Part shown: one piece after another, positions 9,299-20,109 of the stretch
How positions within the stretch are numbered: the stretch's first letter is position 1
Layout of the letters: every line of letters starts with the position of its first letter
NCBI GenBank assembly: GCA_003427395.1
Contig: BFEA01000340.1
Coordinates: 1,106,158 to 1,170,157, forward strand
DNA length: 64,000 nt
Source: Chara braunii
Taxonomy: Eukaryota; Streptophyta; Charophyceae; Charales; Characeae
Direction of reading: 5' to 3'
Translations under genes and position numbers: made by a program
The notes under the pieces: model-generated
Seen by the model: only the letters and a program-made list of their open reading frames with translations
What the model was told of the DNA's origin: nothing
The model's database searches: none

Positions 9299-10505
9299 TG
9301 CACTCACGCCAAAGATAAAGATCCGCAATAACAAAGGCGCATTCGCCGTTAATTCCAATATGGCCCCGGGCCAATCATTCACTCAACTCCAATCATCGAT
9401 CCTCATACCCGCACTGACAATCTCGGCCGCCCACCACTGCGATCGTCACCCCGCTGTCGTAAACTCGACACGGTGCGCCCGGATCCCACAGTCCGTCGTG
9501 GCGATCAAGCGCGCAACCGGCCAGCCTATCGTCAGCCCGACAGGACTTTCCGACTCGCATCAATCCACTCTGCATAGCCACTGCTTCCCGGAAGCTGGCT
9601 TAGGAGTCGAGAAGGCGACCAGAAAGCTGAGGTGTAAGAGGAGAAGCAGGAGGAGAAGACTTTGAGAAGAGTGCTCTACGAACGCCATGCTGATCCTTCA
9701 GAACTCAAGGTTCAACCAATCAGATTCGTCGTGCGATAGGAAGGTCCTATCGATCTTCGCACCTGATTGGCGAGCGGGAGTTATCGGGGGATTGACCGGG
9801 CGTCGTACGCCAGACTTAGAGTGTGTGAAGAGAAAAGGCGCGAAAGGTGGCGCAAGACGGATCCAAGATTCAGATGATCAAGAAAGGGAAATGGGCACGT
9901 GAAAACAAGGCGGGAGAGAGAGAGGGAGAAGGAAAAAACAGTTACGTGGAGAGAGAAAAAAGAGGGAGAAGGGAAGAGAGGTGCGGGAGGGAGCGATGCG
10001 GGGGACAGAGAGGAAGAAGCTTTTGCATGCATGGTGCCGTCAACAAAAAAAAAGAAAAAGGCACCGAAACAGTTACAGCTTGCTTCTATCCTAATTCAAA
10101 AATTGAAATCATCATATTCGTGCACAAAAAAGCGATGCGGGAACAAAAAATCCTACGCCTATTCGTATTTACGCAAAATTCCGCGAGTTTTCCCCGACGC
10201 GCCCAAGAACATTCATGCACCCAAAAATGACACGTCGAAGTTCCGTTTATCCCGGAATTCCCAACCACTGATCTCAATTCCCAGTGCGCTCGCTAAAGTG
10301 TACACAAATTCCCATGTATTTTCTGATTTTGCAGAAAGAAAAACAGAACTCAGTAGTCGAAAAAACTCTTCAAAAAGGAAAATGCGACACCCGAAACCGG
10401 CACCTGAAAGCAAGAAATCAAAACGGGGCTTTCCTGGGGTTGGTATGATACAAGCAAAAGAAAGGGTACGAAAGATAGTACGGGGTTGGGGAGTGGTTCG
10501 TCACA
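9299..10505 (-). repeat. 5' LTR of G1
   Basis: Direct repeat of 1-1174, ending at the shared GTTCGTCACA before unrelated sequence starts at 10,506. It carries about 120 bp (near 9486-9600) absent from the 3' LTR. Three nucleotides separate it from the direct repeat of the Penelope-like element. Confidence 0.88.
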
Positions 10506-10507
10506 GC

Positions 10508-10935
10508 CTGTTGACGTTCAAACACTAACTATTTAACTTAGACCAGACACTAAAAAGAGACAGGACAGCGTGGACTAAAGACTGAGCTCCTTCTCGAAGA
10601 CCCAAGCGACACTAGTGAGCACGTCTCATCGGTAAATCCAAATGTCGGAAGATCAAAAGAAATCCTTCCAGAACAACCGGTAGAAAATACCAGACTAAGA
10701 GTTCAAGAAACAATAAAAGAAACCTTACTAGGCCCCACAAAACAGGCCCCAAAGGACAGAGGATCAAGGAAGGCCGATAGAAAGAGCCAGACTAAGAGTT
10801 CAAGTACCGCAAGGAGAAAACCTCATAAGGCCCAAAGACCAGACTCTACACGTCAAGGGATCGAAGAAACCCTCAGTAGCACAAAACCAACAACGCTGTC
10901 CTTCGCGATCGGACGCAGATAAAAAATCCCAAAGG
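10508..10935 (-). repeat. Direct repeat of the Penelope-like element (3' copy)
   Basis: Nearly identical to 15,884-16,312, from CTGTTGACGTTCAAACAC to AAATCCCAAAGG. Long direct terminal repeats, sometimes called pseudo-LTRs, are common in Penelope-like elements. The stop of ORF2 is 8 nt away at 10,943. Confidence 0.9.
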
Positions 10936-10942
10936 TATGCCC

Positions 10943-11772
10943 CTAGCCCAAACGGGCCACCTGGCCCCTCAAACACATCCTGCCTATCCTTTCCTGCGTT
11001 CGGAAACAAAATTCATCCCATCCTGTTAACCACTCAATCCAGTCGCTCCAAATCCCCCCGAACTTAGAGGAGAAAACCCGTAGAGATTTATCAAAAATTT
11101 CATCAGGAAAATCACGTAACCTCAGTTCAACTTTGAGGGTGAAGAGATAAGTAATCTCAGCGGCCGGTATAGTAGTGAATCATTTGGCACGATGCAAGAA
11201 GGAACCGACCACGACCATTTTCTGCTTTTTACTCACATATGAGCAATTGTGTTGCAGGTTCTGGAAACACCCCCCCCTGTCCAGAACCATTTTTTGGTTC
11301 TTATGGGTAGCAGCACATCTCAAACCAATCGGCCACCCAAAATTTGGAATGATACAACCTAAAAATTCCCAACAGTTCGCCTTGCTGGTACACTCAAGCA
11401 CCAAATTCGCATCATAACAGTTCTCAAAAACAGAAAGAATCCCCCTAGCTTTGCACAGAGAATCCTCATCACTGATTCGATACTTGACAAAGATGGAGAC
11501 GTCGTCGATGAGTCTAATGCCATAAACCAGTCGCTGATCATTTTCCAACGACTTCAGAAAAGAGAATTCTGAGAAGATGCACAACATGCAAGCAATGGAA
11601 GGACTACCGACCCCCTGTTTCAGAATCCCTCAACAGGCTCATATAAAAGTGTGCTCTAAATCGAAACAAGTGAAAGCCTTGATCAAATCGAAATGCACCA
11701 GATCCCATCCTTCTTGCTTCTTTCCTCGCAACAACTTAGCCTCCTTCCCTCGACTTTGCAAAAGTCCAGTTC
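10943..11772 (-). pseudogene. ORF2: reverse transcriptase palm, thumb and C-terminus
   Basis: Near 11,590-11,690 the frame reads HFDLIKAF and then GILKQGVGSPSIACML, the Penelope-type motif around the conserved GSP, interrupted by two TGA codons. The catalytic motif YGIRLIDDVSIF follows (ORF piece 11,587-11,180), then the thumb. A TGA at 11,180-11,182 interrupts the frame, which then continues through ITYLFTLKVELRLRDFPDEI and a Trp-rich stretch to a TAG at 10,943-10,945. The enzyme primes reverse transcription on nicked DNA. Confidence 0.8.
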
Positions 11773-12081
11773 CTAGAAATCCAACAGCCAATACAAAGCC
11801 TTCAAAATCGAATCATGCGGCAAATTGCAAAACATCTCTTTGATGTCGTATGCCCCGGTCAACAGCGCTTCCTCTTTCTTAACACACTTATTAATCCTAT
11901 CCAGAGAGTCAGCCAGCAGGTCAGTGCATTTCAAATTAAAATTGGAGCCCTTCGGCAACTCCCAGATCAGCACATTGGTAGCCCGGGAAAGTTTCCTACA
12001 GGCGCGCACACTACACTCAGAGAAGGATGGGCAGATGGGCTGCCACTTCGTCACGTCCTTATGCTTAGGAACAACATACAC
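11773..12081 (-). pseudogene. ORF2: reverse transcriptase fingers
   Basis: The frame reads YVVPKHKDVTKWQPICPS, then LIWELPKGSNFNLKCTDLL, GAYDIKEMFCNLPHDSIL. These match the finger and first-aspartate motifs of Penelope-like reverse transcriptases (KHKD, DIKEMF). It is joined to the upstream piece by a one-base frameshift near 12,075-12,080 and is followed by a TAG at 11,773-11,775 and another frame change. Confidence 0.8.
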
Positions 12082-12949
12082 TTTGCCGGGTCAATCCCTC
12101 ATTACAGCAAAAAAGTTTATTCATCCCCTCCTGATACAGCAAGGGGCAACATATCAAAGTGTCGCCGGGGTTATAATCGATGTTTACCCGGACCAAACCC
12201 TTCAATTTGTCCAACCACTCATACATACTCTCCTCGGTGCATTCTGTGCTAACAACTCGAGAATCACCAAGACAATCGACAAGATCGGATCTCCGAACAT
12301 GCGGAGTATCGAAATCAACCTCATTCAAAGACACAGTAATCTGCCTTCTCAGCCTCCCAAGAACATCTCCCGTAGCAGGCCGCACTACATTTCGGTTGTT
12401 TTTCAGCCAGTGAGAAACGTCCTCCCAATCATTCATATGAAAGCATACGTGTCCATCCCTCTGTGGGAACGATTCAGAAGACCTATAGCACGCACATTCA
12501 ATAGCAATCGTCGACGCAGCGGATCCATAATTAAATATGAAATCACCCACACTCTGATTCTTTAACCAAACCACCCTCATGCGTCTAACTACCATGCGTT
12601 TCCATTCATCCTCAGCTTCCGCACGAGCCACAATCCTCGAGCAAGCCGCTCTAATCCCTGGTTTACTCAATCTATCATCATAGGTCACCCTCACTGTCAA
12701 ACGTCATCTTACATTCATGCCAAACCTCTTCTTAATAACTCCTGAGATAATCAGACGGAGCTGGTATCGACTCCGTTTCTCGGAGAAACTTCGAATTGCA
12801 GAATAAGCTAATACTAAAACGGAAAGTTCCCAGCTCCAGAGATCCTTTCTTGAGAATGGTTGAGCCAAAAAACCCGCCAGTGCCAGCTTCAGAATCAGCG
12901 CACGAGACATAAAATGCACAATAGCCGAGATCATGCAAAAGGCCCCCGA
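12065..12949 (-). pseudogene. ORF2: linker between GIY-YIG and reverse transcriptase
   Basis: The reading frame of the endonuclease piece continues across TGA codons at 12,950-12,952 and 12,704-12,706 and ends at 12,065. It is rich in Arg, Trp and Cys (for example KRMVVRRMRVVWLKNQSVGDF and CPLLYQEGMNKLFCCNEG). No separate domain is recognised. Its position between the endonuclease and the finger motifs fits the N-terminal part of the reverse transcriptase region. Confidence 0.65.
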
Positions 12950-14074
12950 TCAAATCATCCCTCTTCCTTTCTTCAACACTTCGATAAACCCATCACTTTG
13001 GATCAATGATGATCTGTACTTCCTCCTTACCAATTTCCAGTTCTCCACAATAAGACTCCCGCCTGTACATGCAAATCCAACAGATGAGATTTTCGTTTCT
13101 ACATAGTGGTCCAAAATAGCAGTCAGCTTGGTAGAAGAGATTCCAACAGTCGAGTGGAAAACCAAATGGGTGCGACATTCAGTGGATGGGACAGTAGCCT
13201 CCCCACATCTCTTCTTCCTACACAGCCTTTCCCTTTTTCCAAGTCTCTTCCGATTGCACTTTCTTACTTTGTCTCGACAATTCAAATACGCACACAATCT
13301 CCCAATCAAGAAATTTTCAAGACCAAGTAAGTCCGTCTCGTTACACCGACAAAGAGGGATTGCTACATACGAGCCTACCTGACATCGCCTAAGCCAAGAA
13401 TATAAACGATGATTTCGTTTCCCACTCTCGATAACATCAAGGTTGGAGGCTCCGTAAACATGCTCATTCCAGCGAATTGGAAGCGTCCTAGCGGTCGATC
13501 CTACGTACATATGACGGAACCATGGTGATAGAAGGACGTAAACAAGTGGCCCTTCACACCTTTCAAAATCAAAGTCATCCAAAATCAATTTCAGAATATA
13601 CTCCCTCACCTTCAAAGCCCAGGGAATCTGATCAAGAAGGATGAGCCGCACCACCACGGATCGAAAAAAGGCATTGAACAATCGATCACGTAAGAAGAAA
13701 GAGCAAGACGAGGAGCCAGACTCGGAAGGCCGGTCAACAGAAGCAGTAGCGCCAAAATCAAGATTAGACGAAGATGACGAAGCTTGACCAGAACCACCAG
13801 ATCCACAACGTTTAATCCTACACTCGTTAGCAAAGAACCAAAGTTTCGTGTTCGGGAAAACGCCCTATAGCTCCACGGACCGCTCATCCCCTCCCTCTGC
13901 ATTATTTACCTCATGTGAAGTGTTATCGCTGACTTCAATGACTGGTCCTTTCTGTTTGGATGCTGGATCTTTTTCATAAGCTTCCCCAAAGATCTTTCTC
14001 GCTCGTGCCTCCGCAAGCTCACATATCGTGTCCTCGAATTTACCCAATTTGACGCCCTCCTCTCGACAGTACAC
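12950..14074 (-). pseudogene. ORF2: N-terminal region and GIY-YIG endonuclease
   Basis: The frame starts near 14,074 (GTG at that position; the true ATG is unclear), crosses a TAG at 13,865-13,867 (VEL*GVFPN) and runs to a TGA at 12,950. The GIY-YIG core reads PLVYVLLSPWF, then HMYVGSTARTLPIRWNEHV (the VYV and YVG strands and the catalytic Arg helix), and NETDLLGLENFLIGRLCAYLN with the metal-binding Glu in LENFL. A cysteine-rich basic segment follows the domain. GIY-YIG nucleases nick DNA; in this element the nick would prime reverse transcription. Upstream lies an acidic/Ser-rich stretch. Confidence 0.85.
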
Positions 14075-14100
14075 CTCTAACCCCGCTTTCCGGAGCAGTC

Positions 14101-15417
14101 TTAACTGTTTTTTCTTTCCTCAATATATTCTGCACGATTGTTTCCCTCTGTCGTTTTCCTGTTCCCCACGGCTGAGGCACCCCCAAATCTCATGGAAGTC
14201 GCTTTTTGACCCTTTCTCGCGGAACGGACCGCCACCTCCTCCAACCATTCCTTGAGGTTGGTGCCTCCGCTTCTCGTCTTGACTCCGCTAGCAGTGAGTT
14301 CACTCATCCGTTCCTCCAACTCCTTCACCTGCTTCTCTGCTTCCATCCTCTTCAGCTTCGCCTGAGCCCTCTTCTTCTTAAGGGCGTCAGCCTCAAGATT
14401 AGCTATTCGGTGGAGATTGCACAAATTCTTGTACTCATCTTTCCATTTATCTGCTTCACGCAGATTATCAGTCCACCGGGGCTTCGGAGTCCCCCGGTCC
14501 GCTGGCTCCGGAGTGCCGACAGCGACACTTCCCCTTTTGTTACCTGGACGCAACACTTCTGATTTCCACTGATTAGCCTCACTCATAACGTTCTCATTCT
14601 GCTCTCGCAACGTGCTAATTTTCCTTCTCAGCCCAGCTATCTCCTGCTCAAAGTTAGTCTTCACATATGCTGACTGCTTCAGCTCACCTATCTCCGTTTT
14701 CAAAGCTAGAATAGCATCTTCATTAGTCTGCTGATTGGAGGTTTGCCGCCGAAGCTCCTGAATCTTATTTTGCAGAAGCCGCACCTTCTCATCGTTCGAT
14801 TGCCCGTTCCATGCACCAATTTTACTTCTTAACTCTTCATTCTCTTTTCACAATCGTAGTAGCTCATCAACAACACCCCCATTAGGTGTCGCCCCATCCG
14901 TCTTCTTGCTACTAGTTAATCCCAAAGCTTCAAACCTTTTGTCCAGACGGGCCCCCATCTCCGCTTCAAGCTGTTCTCTCTCTTTCTTCCATAGTAACTT
15001 CTTCACCTCCTCTTCCGTCATTACCCTCTCCTTCTCTTGCTCTGCTTTCTGTCTCGCTTCCTTCACCATATCCTCCACATACTTATTATAGACCTTGTCC
15101 AGCCGCTCCTGGTTTCGAGTCCACCAGTTTGGTCTCCCCTGATTACCATGGTTGAAATTGCCTGGTGCAGTGACCGGTGGAGGGTTCGATGTGACAACAA
15201 CGTACGAATTCGACGGAGCAGTAGATGAGGAAGGTTGATTCGGAGCAGGTAGGGCCAAGAGCGCCCCTCCCGTCGGTATGGCATTAGCACCAGTCGCCGG
15301 CAGCCTGTTGACAAACCGACGATTGGGATAATCACGGACCCAGTGATGCATAGAGCCGCACTGAAAACAGCCACGCGAGGGCGGAGCTCCCGCCATTCTT
15401 CTAAAGTCGGGTCCCAC
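14101..15417 (-). pseudogene. ORF1: gag-like protein with zinc knuckle and coiled coil
   Basis: One frame runs from 15,417 to a TAA at 14,101, broken only by a TGA at 14,848-14,850. Near the N-terminus is a degenerate CCHC knuckle, CFQCGSMHHWVRDYP, in which the last Cys is Tyr. Then come a Pro/Ser-rich linker and long heptad-rich stretches (EARQKAEQEKERV and, after the TGA, LLQNKIQELRRQ and KKKRAQAKLKRMEAEKQVKE) indicating a coiled coil of a few hundred residues. Such a protein would bind RNA and oligomerise. ORF2 starts 27 nt downstream in another frame. Confidence 0.7.
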
Positions 15418-15883
15418 TCAACACATCAAAAGAACATCGAATCAGCAGTACTCGACAAAAGCCGACAACAATACACGAGCCACTCACACGTAGTGCTATT
15501 TCTACGGTGGTTACAACGTTAAGACGATGGTGATCAATTCACACAGCATCAATATTGTCATTAGCATAGCGACAGAGCATCAACGGTGTCGGCCTAAAGG
15601 CCTAAAACCAGACTCAAACTCAAGCATGACGACCAGAGACGTTGACCAGGAGGGAGAGAAAGACAGACAAGAGGGGGGAAAAAGACAAGACACGTCAACA
15701 TCTCCCGAACACAAGGCAGGCTCGCATAAAAATTTCCATGAAGCACCAGCCTGTAAGGCTCAACTCTCATGTAGGCATCGTGCCCATAACGTATCAACAA
15801 TAGCTGAGCGCCCGACAAAGACCCTACATGTTTCATCCGGAGCCAGTTCCGGAATCATCAGGGGTCTTTACGCATACGAGTGT
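15418..15883. other. 5' untranslated part of the Penelope-like element
   Basis: This lies between ORF1 and the right direct repeat. No coding frame or motif is recognised. Confidence 0.5.
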
Positions 15884-16312
15884 CTGTTGACGTTCAAACA
15901 CTAACTATTTAACTCAGACCAGACACTAAAAAAGAGACAGGACAGCGCAAACTAAAGACTTAGCTCCTTCTCGAAGACCCAAGCGACACTAGTGAGCACG
16001 TCTCATCGGTAAATCCAAAGGTCCGAAGATCAAAAGAAATCCTTCCAGAACAACCGGTAGAAAATACCAGACCAAGAGTTCAAGAAACAGAAAAAGAAAC
16101 CTTACTAGGCCCCACAAAACAGGCCCCAAAGGTCAGAGGATCAAGGAAGGCCGATAGAAAGAGCCAGACTAAGAGTTAAAGTACCGCAAGGAGAAAACCT
16201 CATAAGGCCCAAAGACCAGACTCTACAGGTCAAGGGATCGAAGAAACCGTCAGTAACACAAAACCAACAACGCTGTCCTTCACGATCGGACCCAGATAAA
16301 AAATCCCAAAGG
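15884..16312 (-). repeat. Direct repeat of the Penelope-like element (5' copy)
   Basis: Matches 10,508-10,935 with few substitutions. It ends at CAAAG, where SINE sequence (GCGATACCGGCC) starts. Confidence 0.9.
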
Positions 16313-16577
16313 CGATACCGGCCAGGGGTCAGCCAGTAGCATCAGGACCGAGCTTAGCTTCTTCGATGGGCCAGTCACTGTGCCTCCCCTCCGGTGGTGG
16401 TCCCCTCCCCCTATGAACATCAGAAGTCTCTGGTCAATGCCACTCGGGGGACCAACGACATATCTCTAGGAGGTGGGCGCCAAGCTTGCCCAGGAAGGTA
16501 CATGAGCCCTATGGGGATTGAACCCAAGACCTCCTGAATGCCACTTGCGTGCCTTACCAACTGAGCTAGGCGGCTGA
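16313..16577 (-). mobile_element. tRNA-derived SINE, copy 1 (3' truncated)
   Basis: On the minus strand it begins near 16,577 with the pol III A box TAGCTCAGTTGG and a B box of the GGTTCAATCCC type, followed by the family body (TCATGTACCTTCCTGGGCA ...). It stops exactly at the Penelope-like element boundary, whereas copy 4 continues about 120 bp further. Confidence 0.8.
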
Positions 16578-16825
16578 ATTCTTTTGTCTGTTGAACACAC
16601 ACGACTGTTTTTTTCTTGTTTTTTCGCTGTTCTCTTCCTCCTTGCTCTTTCCTTTTGTTTTGTTTTGTTTTTTTTGTTTTGTTTTTAAAAAAGGGCGATA
16701 GCCTTGAGGTATTATCATCGGACTAACCAGCCTAGGTAAATTCAATCTTGTGTCTAATCTGACAACGGTGGCTTTTTCAGCCCAGGGTGGCCTGATAGCC
16801 TTAGGGTGGCCTGATAGCCTTCAGG
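16578..16825. other. T-rich spacer
   Basis: Contains TTTTG-type runs near 16,610-16,690 and a tandem duplication of GGGTGGCCTGATAGCCTT at about 16,785-16,822. No gene. Confidence 0.6.
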
Positions 16826-17097
16826 GATCCCCCACTGGGGGGCACCGACCAGGGGACAACCAGTAGCAGAGGGACCGAGCCTCATCTGAGTGGCCAGTCG
16901 CTGTGCCTCCCTGAGTACCCCTCCCCCTATGAACATCAGTAGAGACTGCCTTTTAATGCCAATTGGGGGGACCAACGGGCTATCTCTAGGTGACGGGCGC
17001 CAAGCATGCCCAGGAAGGTACATGAGGCCAATGGGGATTGAACCCAAGACCTCCTGAATGCCACTTGCGTGCCTTACCAACTGAGCTAGGCCGGTGG
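16826..17097 (-). mobile_element. tRNA-derived SINE, copy 2
   Basis: Same family as copy 1, with A box TAGCTCAGTTGG and a B box on the minus strand near its right end. Its 3' part is diverged (CCCCACTGGGGGGCACCGACC replaces the GCGATACCGGCC region). Confidence 0.75.
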
Positions 17098-17246
17098 ATC
17101 TGTTTTGGTTTTTGAAAATTAGAGGCGGGGAAGAAAAAGAATCATCCTCTGCATCCTCTACGCTGGCAATTCCTCGCAAACAACCCAGATCCCAGGCGAT
17201 GTGGCTGAATGGTACGGTACACCCATTAAAAGTTGACATGCAGACT

Positions 17247-17321
<75 letters not shown>

Positions 17322-17939
17322 AAAAAAAAAAAGTAGCAGTGTACGAACGACCTTGATTTCCAGTTGCTTGAGGCTTTACCTCTGAATTACCTGGGGACGG
17401 TAAATTAGATAGCGATAACTCAAGACTGTGGGCCCAGAAAAGAAAAAGGGGCAAGTGCGTTCAAGTCACAACCCACCCGCCAAGCTCAGAACGACACTAA
17501 GAGTGTCGTGGCAGTTTGTAATAAGAGCAGATGTCCTTACTACAGGGGCACAACGTCATGATTAGACGACCTGAGTTCAAAAGCGGCAAAAAAAAAAATT
17601 ACAGCTGTTTTGTGTTTTTTTCCATTTCAAACTCAAGCAGTGACAAAACAGTCAGTACGTGTTTTTCATTCCCATTGCAAATTAAACATGGCATGTTTAG
17701 TTTGAAATTGGTAGAAAAAACACGTACCACTTGGGTTGGTTGCCTGCCTCATTGCCTACGGTTGGTAGCCGACTTTCAATTCCGCGCATCGGTTGGATCT
17801 GGTAGCTGTTCAGATGGGACTGGTGCCTCTTGTGGTTTGCTCCACTGTTTTCAGGCGTTTGTTTTTTCATCCGGTCCCGGCCTCAACATTTTCCTGGATT
17901 ATCTGGATCAATGCAAGACTTCTTTTTAAAAATAAAGCT
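17098..17939. other. No gene seen; (TG)n(AG)n microsatellite
   Basis: A compound microsatellite lies at about 17,248-17,318 with a poly-A run to 17,332. The rest shows no coding frame or repeat match that I can support. Confidence 0.6.
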
Positions 17940-17944
17940 CAGGT
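17940..17944. other. Left target-site duplication of G2 (CAGGT)
   Basis: CAGGT directly precedes the left LTR, and the same five bases directly follow the right LTR at 33,370-33,374. Five-base duplications are usual for Ty3/gypsy integrases. Confidence 0.75.
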
Positions 17945-18282
17945 TCTGACGGACCTTCCGGGGTGGCGGTCCGTCAAGATCAAGACGAAGGGATGAGGAT
18001 GGGGGAGACGGAGATGGAGTTGGAGGGGACAACGCAGCTCCAACGCAGACTCGACACGCACGTACTCCAAACTATGTAAGTGAAGAATGAGGTTGAAACA
18101 GCTGGGGTATACCCCCAGCGGACTGACTGGACTGGTACCGGCAGTGGTACCGGGCAAGACTGGAGAAGACTGAATGAGCACAAGGCTTGTGGGGCCAGGC
18201 CACGGCCTGGTCCCACAGGCCGAGCAGGTAAAATAGCCAGATAGCCCTGGCTCTAGGCCAGGGCAGCTAGAGGCATGTTGCA
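17945..18282 (-). repeat. 3' LTR of G2
   Basis: Matches 33,010-33,369 from TCTGACGGACC (TGTGACGGACC in the other copy) to GGCATGTTGCA. It contains strong hairpins, for example the GACGGACC/GGTCCGTC arms at its left end and a CCAGGCC/GGCCTGG hairpin near 18,190-18,210. Confidence 0.85.
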
Positions 18283-19283
18283 CGATCCTCAGACTTATAG
18301 TGGATCACGAGAGCCATAAACACGCTTCTGCAAAAGCAGCGGAACTCTGCAACAGTAAAACTAAGAAATCTAGGATGCAGAGCAAGCTCCATGCGATGCA
18401 GCCTAAGCTGCATAATGTTAGAGCAAAAAACAAATGTATGATATACACATCCTAGCTAACAACGGGAAATGAAATGTCGCAGGGTACAGTTATAAAGTCC
18501 TAGAGGCAATTGCCTCAGTGCTGAAAGGAAAGATAGCAATATGTCACAAGATAATGTCGTGTCATTGAACCACTAAGAGCGGGATGGTCTTAGCAAGGAT
18601 GAATGCAACCTAAGAATCGAAACTCCTAAGGGTAGTCACATACAAAGGTGGGATAGGTCATCAGGCTTAGGGCGAGGGAATGATAGCGAAACAAAACCAA
18701 TGACCCTAACAGATAGATCATCAAGACGGGTAATGCTTAACAAAAGGGTGATACCATGCATGGTCACGGTCGACCATGAAAAAGGAGCCTGAAATAGGGT
18801 GGAGATATGCCTAATTGAAGGCATGCAATGACCAACACTAGGGTGATGAGGGTAGTGGGTGAGAGAAACATCCACACAACTCACCAACTAGGGAGTAAGT
18901 CAGTTATAGGAGGAGGGAAGCCAAAATAACGCTACGGTCCCAATGCCTATGCAATACCAAGGGAGAGACCAGTCCAACTCAGGGAGAACCAACTAAGTGA
19001 GAATCATCATGCGACACATACAAAGGAATGTACAAGGTAGGGTGTTGGCATTAAATAATCAGGTCCAAAGTAACTGAAGTTGATAAAGTAGCTGAAGTCG
19101 AGAAGATGGTTGAAGTCGTCAAGGTGGTCGATGACGTCGATGAAGTAGGAGTCGAGTCGATGTCGAAGTAGAGTCGCAAAACGCTAACATCCTGAAGAGC
19201 TGACGATGAAGTATATGACAGTGTGAGTCAGTGATAGGAGATAGGTAAGTGATGAGCATGTCAGTCATCGAGACGCCGAGGCG
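18283..19283. other. G2 3' region between chromodomain and LTR
   Basis: No long frame. At 19,070-19,180 an imperfect GAAGT/GTCGA-type repeat could encode a Ser/Thr-rich tail on the minus strand. A weak purine-rich stretch (CTGAGGATCG on the minus strand) directly precedes the LTR and may be the polypurine tract. Confidence 0.45.
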
Positions 19284-19700
19284 TCATGAACATGAGAAGG
19301 CGTCCGTCTGATGTTGAAGAACGGCCTCAGAGGGAGCAGGCTCGTCCTCAGCAATTTCCTCAGCCGGAAGAGGAGGAAGAGGTTCAGTCGGCTGAGTAGG
19401 AGCAAATGTCTCACCACGACGAGCATGATCATATGCACGCACCACTAACAATATTCGGGCATACTCCAAGTGCTCGAGGGACTCCCAAGTAACCTCCTCA
19501 TCATGATAGTCCTTCCAACACACAAGGTACTCGATGCGTGAAGGGTTATCATTAGTTCGGTGAGAGACGATGTCGAAAACGACAGACTTCTTTTGATCGT
19601 CCACCATGATGGGTGGAGGGCACTCATAGAGGTTTCCCGCGACGCGCACAGACAGTGTGCAATAAGGATGCAACAAGGAGACATGAGATACATCATGTAC
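19284..19700 (-). pseudogene. G2 chromodomain at the integrase C-terminus
   Basis: The frame reads VFDIVSHRTNDNPSRIEYLVCWKDYHDEEVTWESLEHL, the chromodomain pattern with EYLVxWK and TWE. Chromodomains of chromoviral integrases bind methylated histone H3 and guide insertion to heterochromatin. The tail is Pro/Glu-rich. This marks G2 as a chromovirus. The domain is separated by a small frame break near 19,700 from the integrase C-terminal domain. Confidence 0.85.
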
Positions 19701-20060
19701 GTAAATTTATCGAAGGTAATCAGGTAACTTCACACGGAAGCTAGCCGTACCAACGGCAGTATCAGAACCGATGACACATGGACCAAATAAGCGATGTCTG
19801 AACTTGTAAAACGTATCTGCTTCGAGCTGGAAGTGGCGTGCGTCGACGAACACATCGTCACTGACTTTGAATGTATGATCCATTCGTGATCGATTCGCTC
19901 GTGCGCCCATGCGAGTCTGAGAGTCGAGTAGACTCTCGTGTGCGCGCCTCATAATCGCCGTCATGTGGACGATCATGTTATCAAACGCAGGACAACAAGT
20001 GTTTGGGCGCAACCGCAACGGTCGTAGCGAATCCGCAAGTACGTGAGGGTGGTACCTAAG
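19701..20060 (-). pseudogene. G2 integrase C-terminal domain
   Basis: Contains FKVSDDVFVDARHFQ, then KFRHRLFGPCVIGS and ASFRVKLPDYLR, the standard linker between catalytic core and chromodomain in chromoviral integrases. Confidence 0.8.
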
Positions 20061-20109
20061 GTCGAAATAAAACAGCGACGTCCCTTTGGCTGACGAAACA
20101 ACATGGTTG

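Larger units (their letters stand above)
1..10505 (-). mobile_element. Ty3/gypsy LTR retrotransposon G1, full length, decayed
   Basis: Two similar ~1.2 kb direct repeats (1-1174 and 9299-10505), each with TG...CA ends, enclose a minus-strand gag-pol set in the order gag, reverse transcriptase, RNase H, integrase, which is the Ty3/gypsy order. An 18-nt primer-binding-site candidate beginning TGG lies directly inside the 5' LTR. Three more ORFs lie between integrase and the 3' LTR, and a conserved unknown ORF lies between the 5' LTR and gag. The two LTRs differ by large indels (about 120 bp missing from the left copy and about 80 bp from the right), so the insertion is old. Pol carries in-frame stops and a frameshift. 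The left target duplication lies outside the window; the right flank begins GCCTG. Confidence 0.88.
10508..16312 (-). mobile_element. Penelope-like element with N-terminal GIY-YIG endonuclease
   Basis: Two direct repeats (10,508-10,935 and 15,884-16,312) enclose minus-strand coding sequence: a gag-like ORF1, then ORF2 with a GIY-YIG endonuclease followed by a Penelope-type reverse transcriptase. In classic Penelope elements the GIY-YIG domain is C-terminal. The N-terminal order is known from the Naiad/Chlamys group described in invertebrates, protists and green algae/plants, so this copy probably belongs there (not tested by phylogeny). ORF2 reads almost to the left repeat. Several in-frame TGA/TAG stops and at least two frameshifts show it is dead. 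Its right end abuts a SINE that lacks its 3' part, suggesting insertion into the SINE. Confidence 0.85.

Noticed and set aside
10943-14850. Recoding of TGA as an amino acid in the Penelope-like element
   Set aside because: TAG and TAA stops and frameshifts also interrupt these elements, and normal Trp TGG codons are common; decay explains the pattern better.
16545-16577. Functional tRNA genes at the SINE heads
   Set aside because: A and B boxes are good, but the acceptor and anticodon arms do not form a clean cloverleaf and a common non-tRNA body follows.
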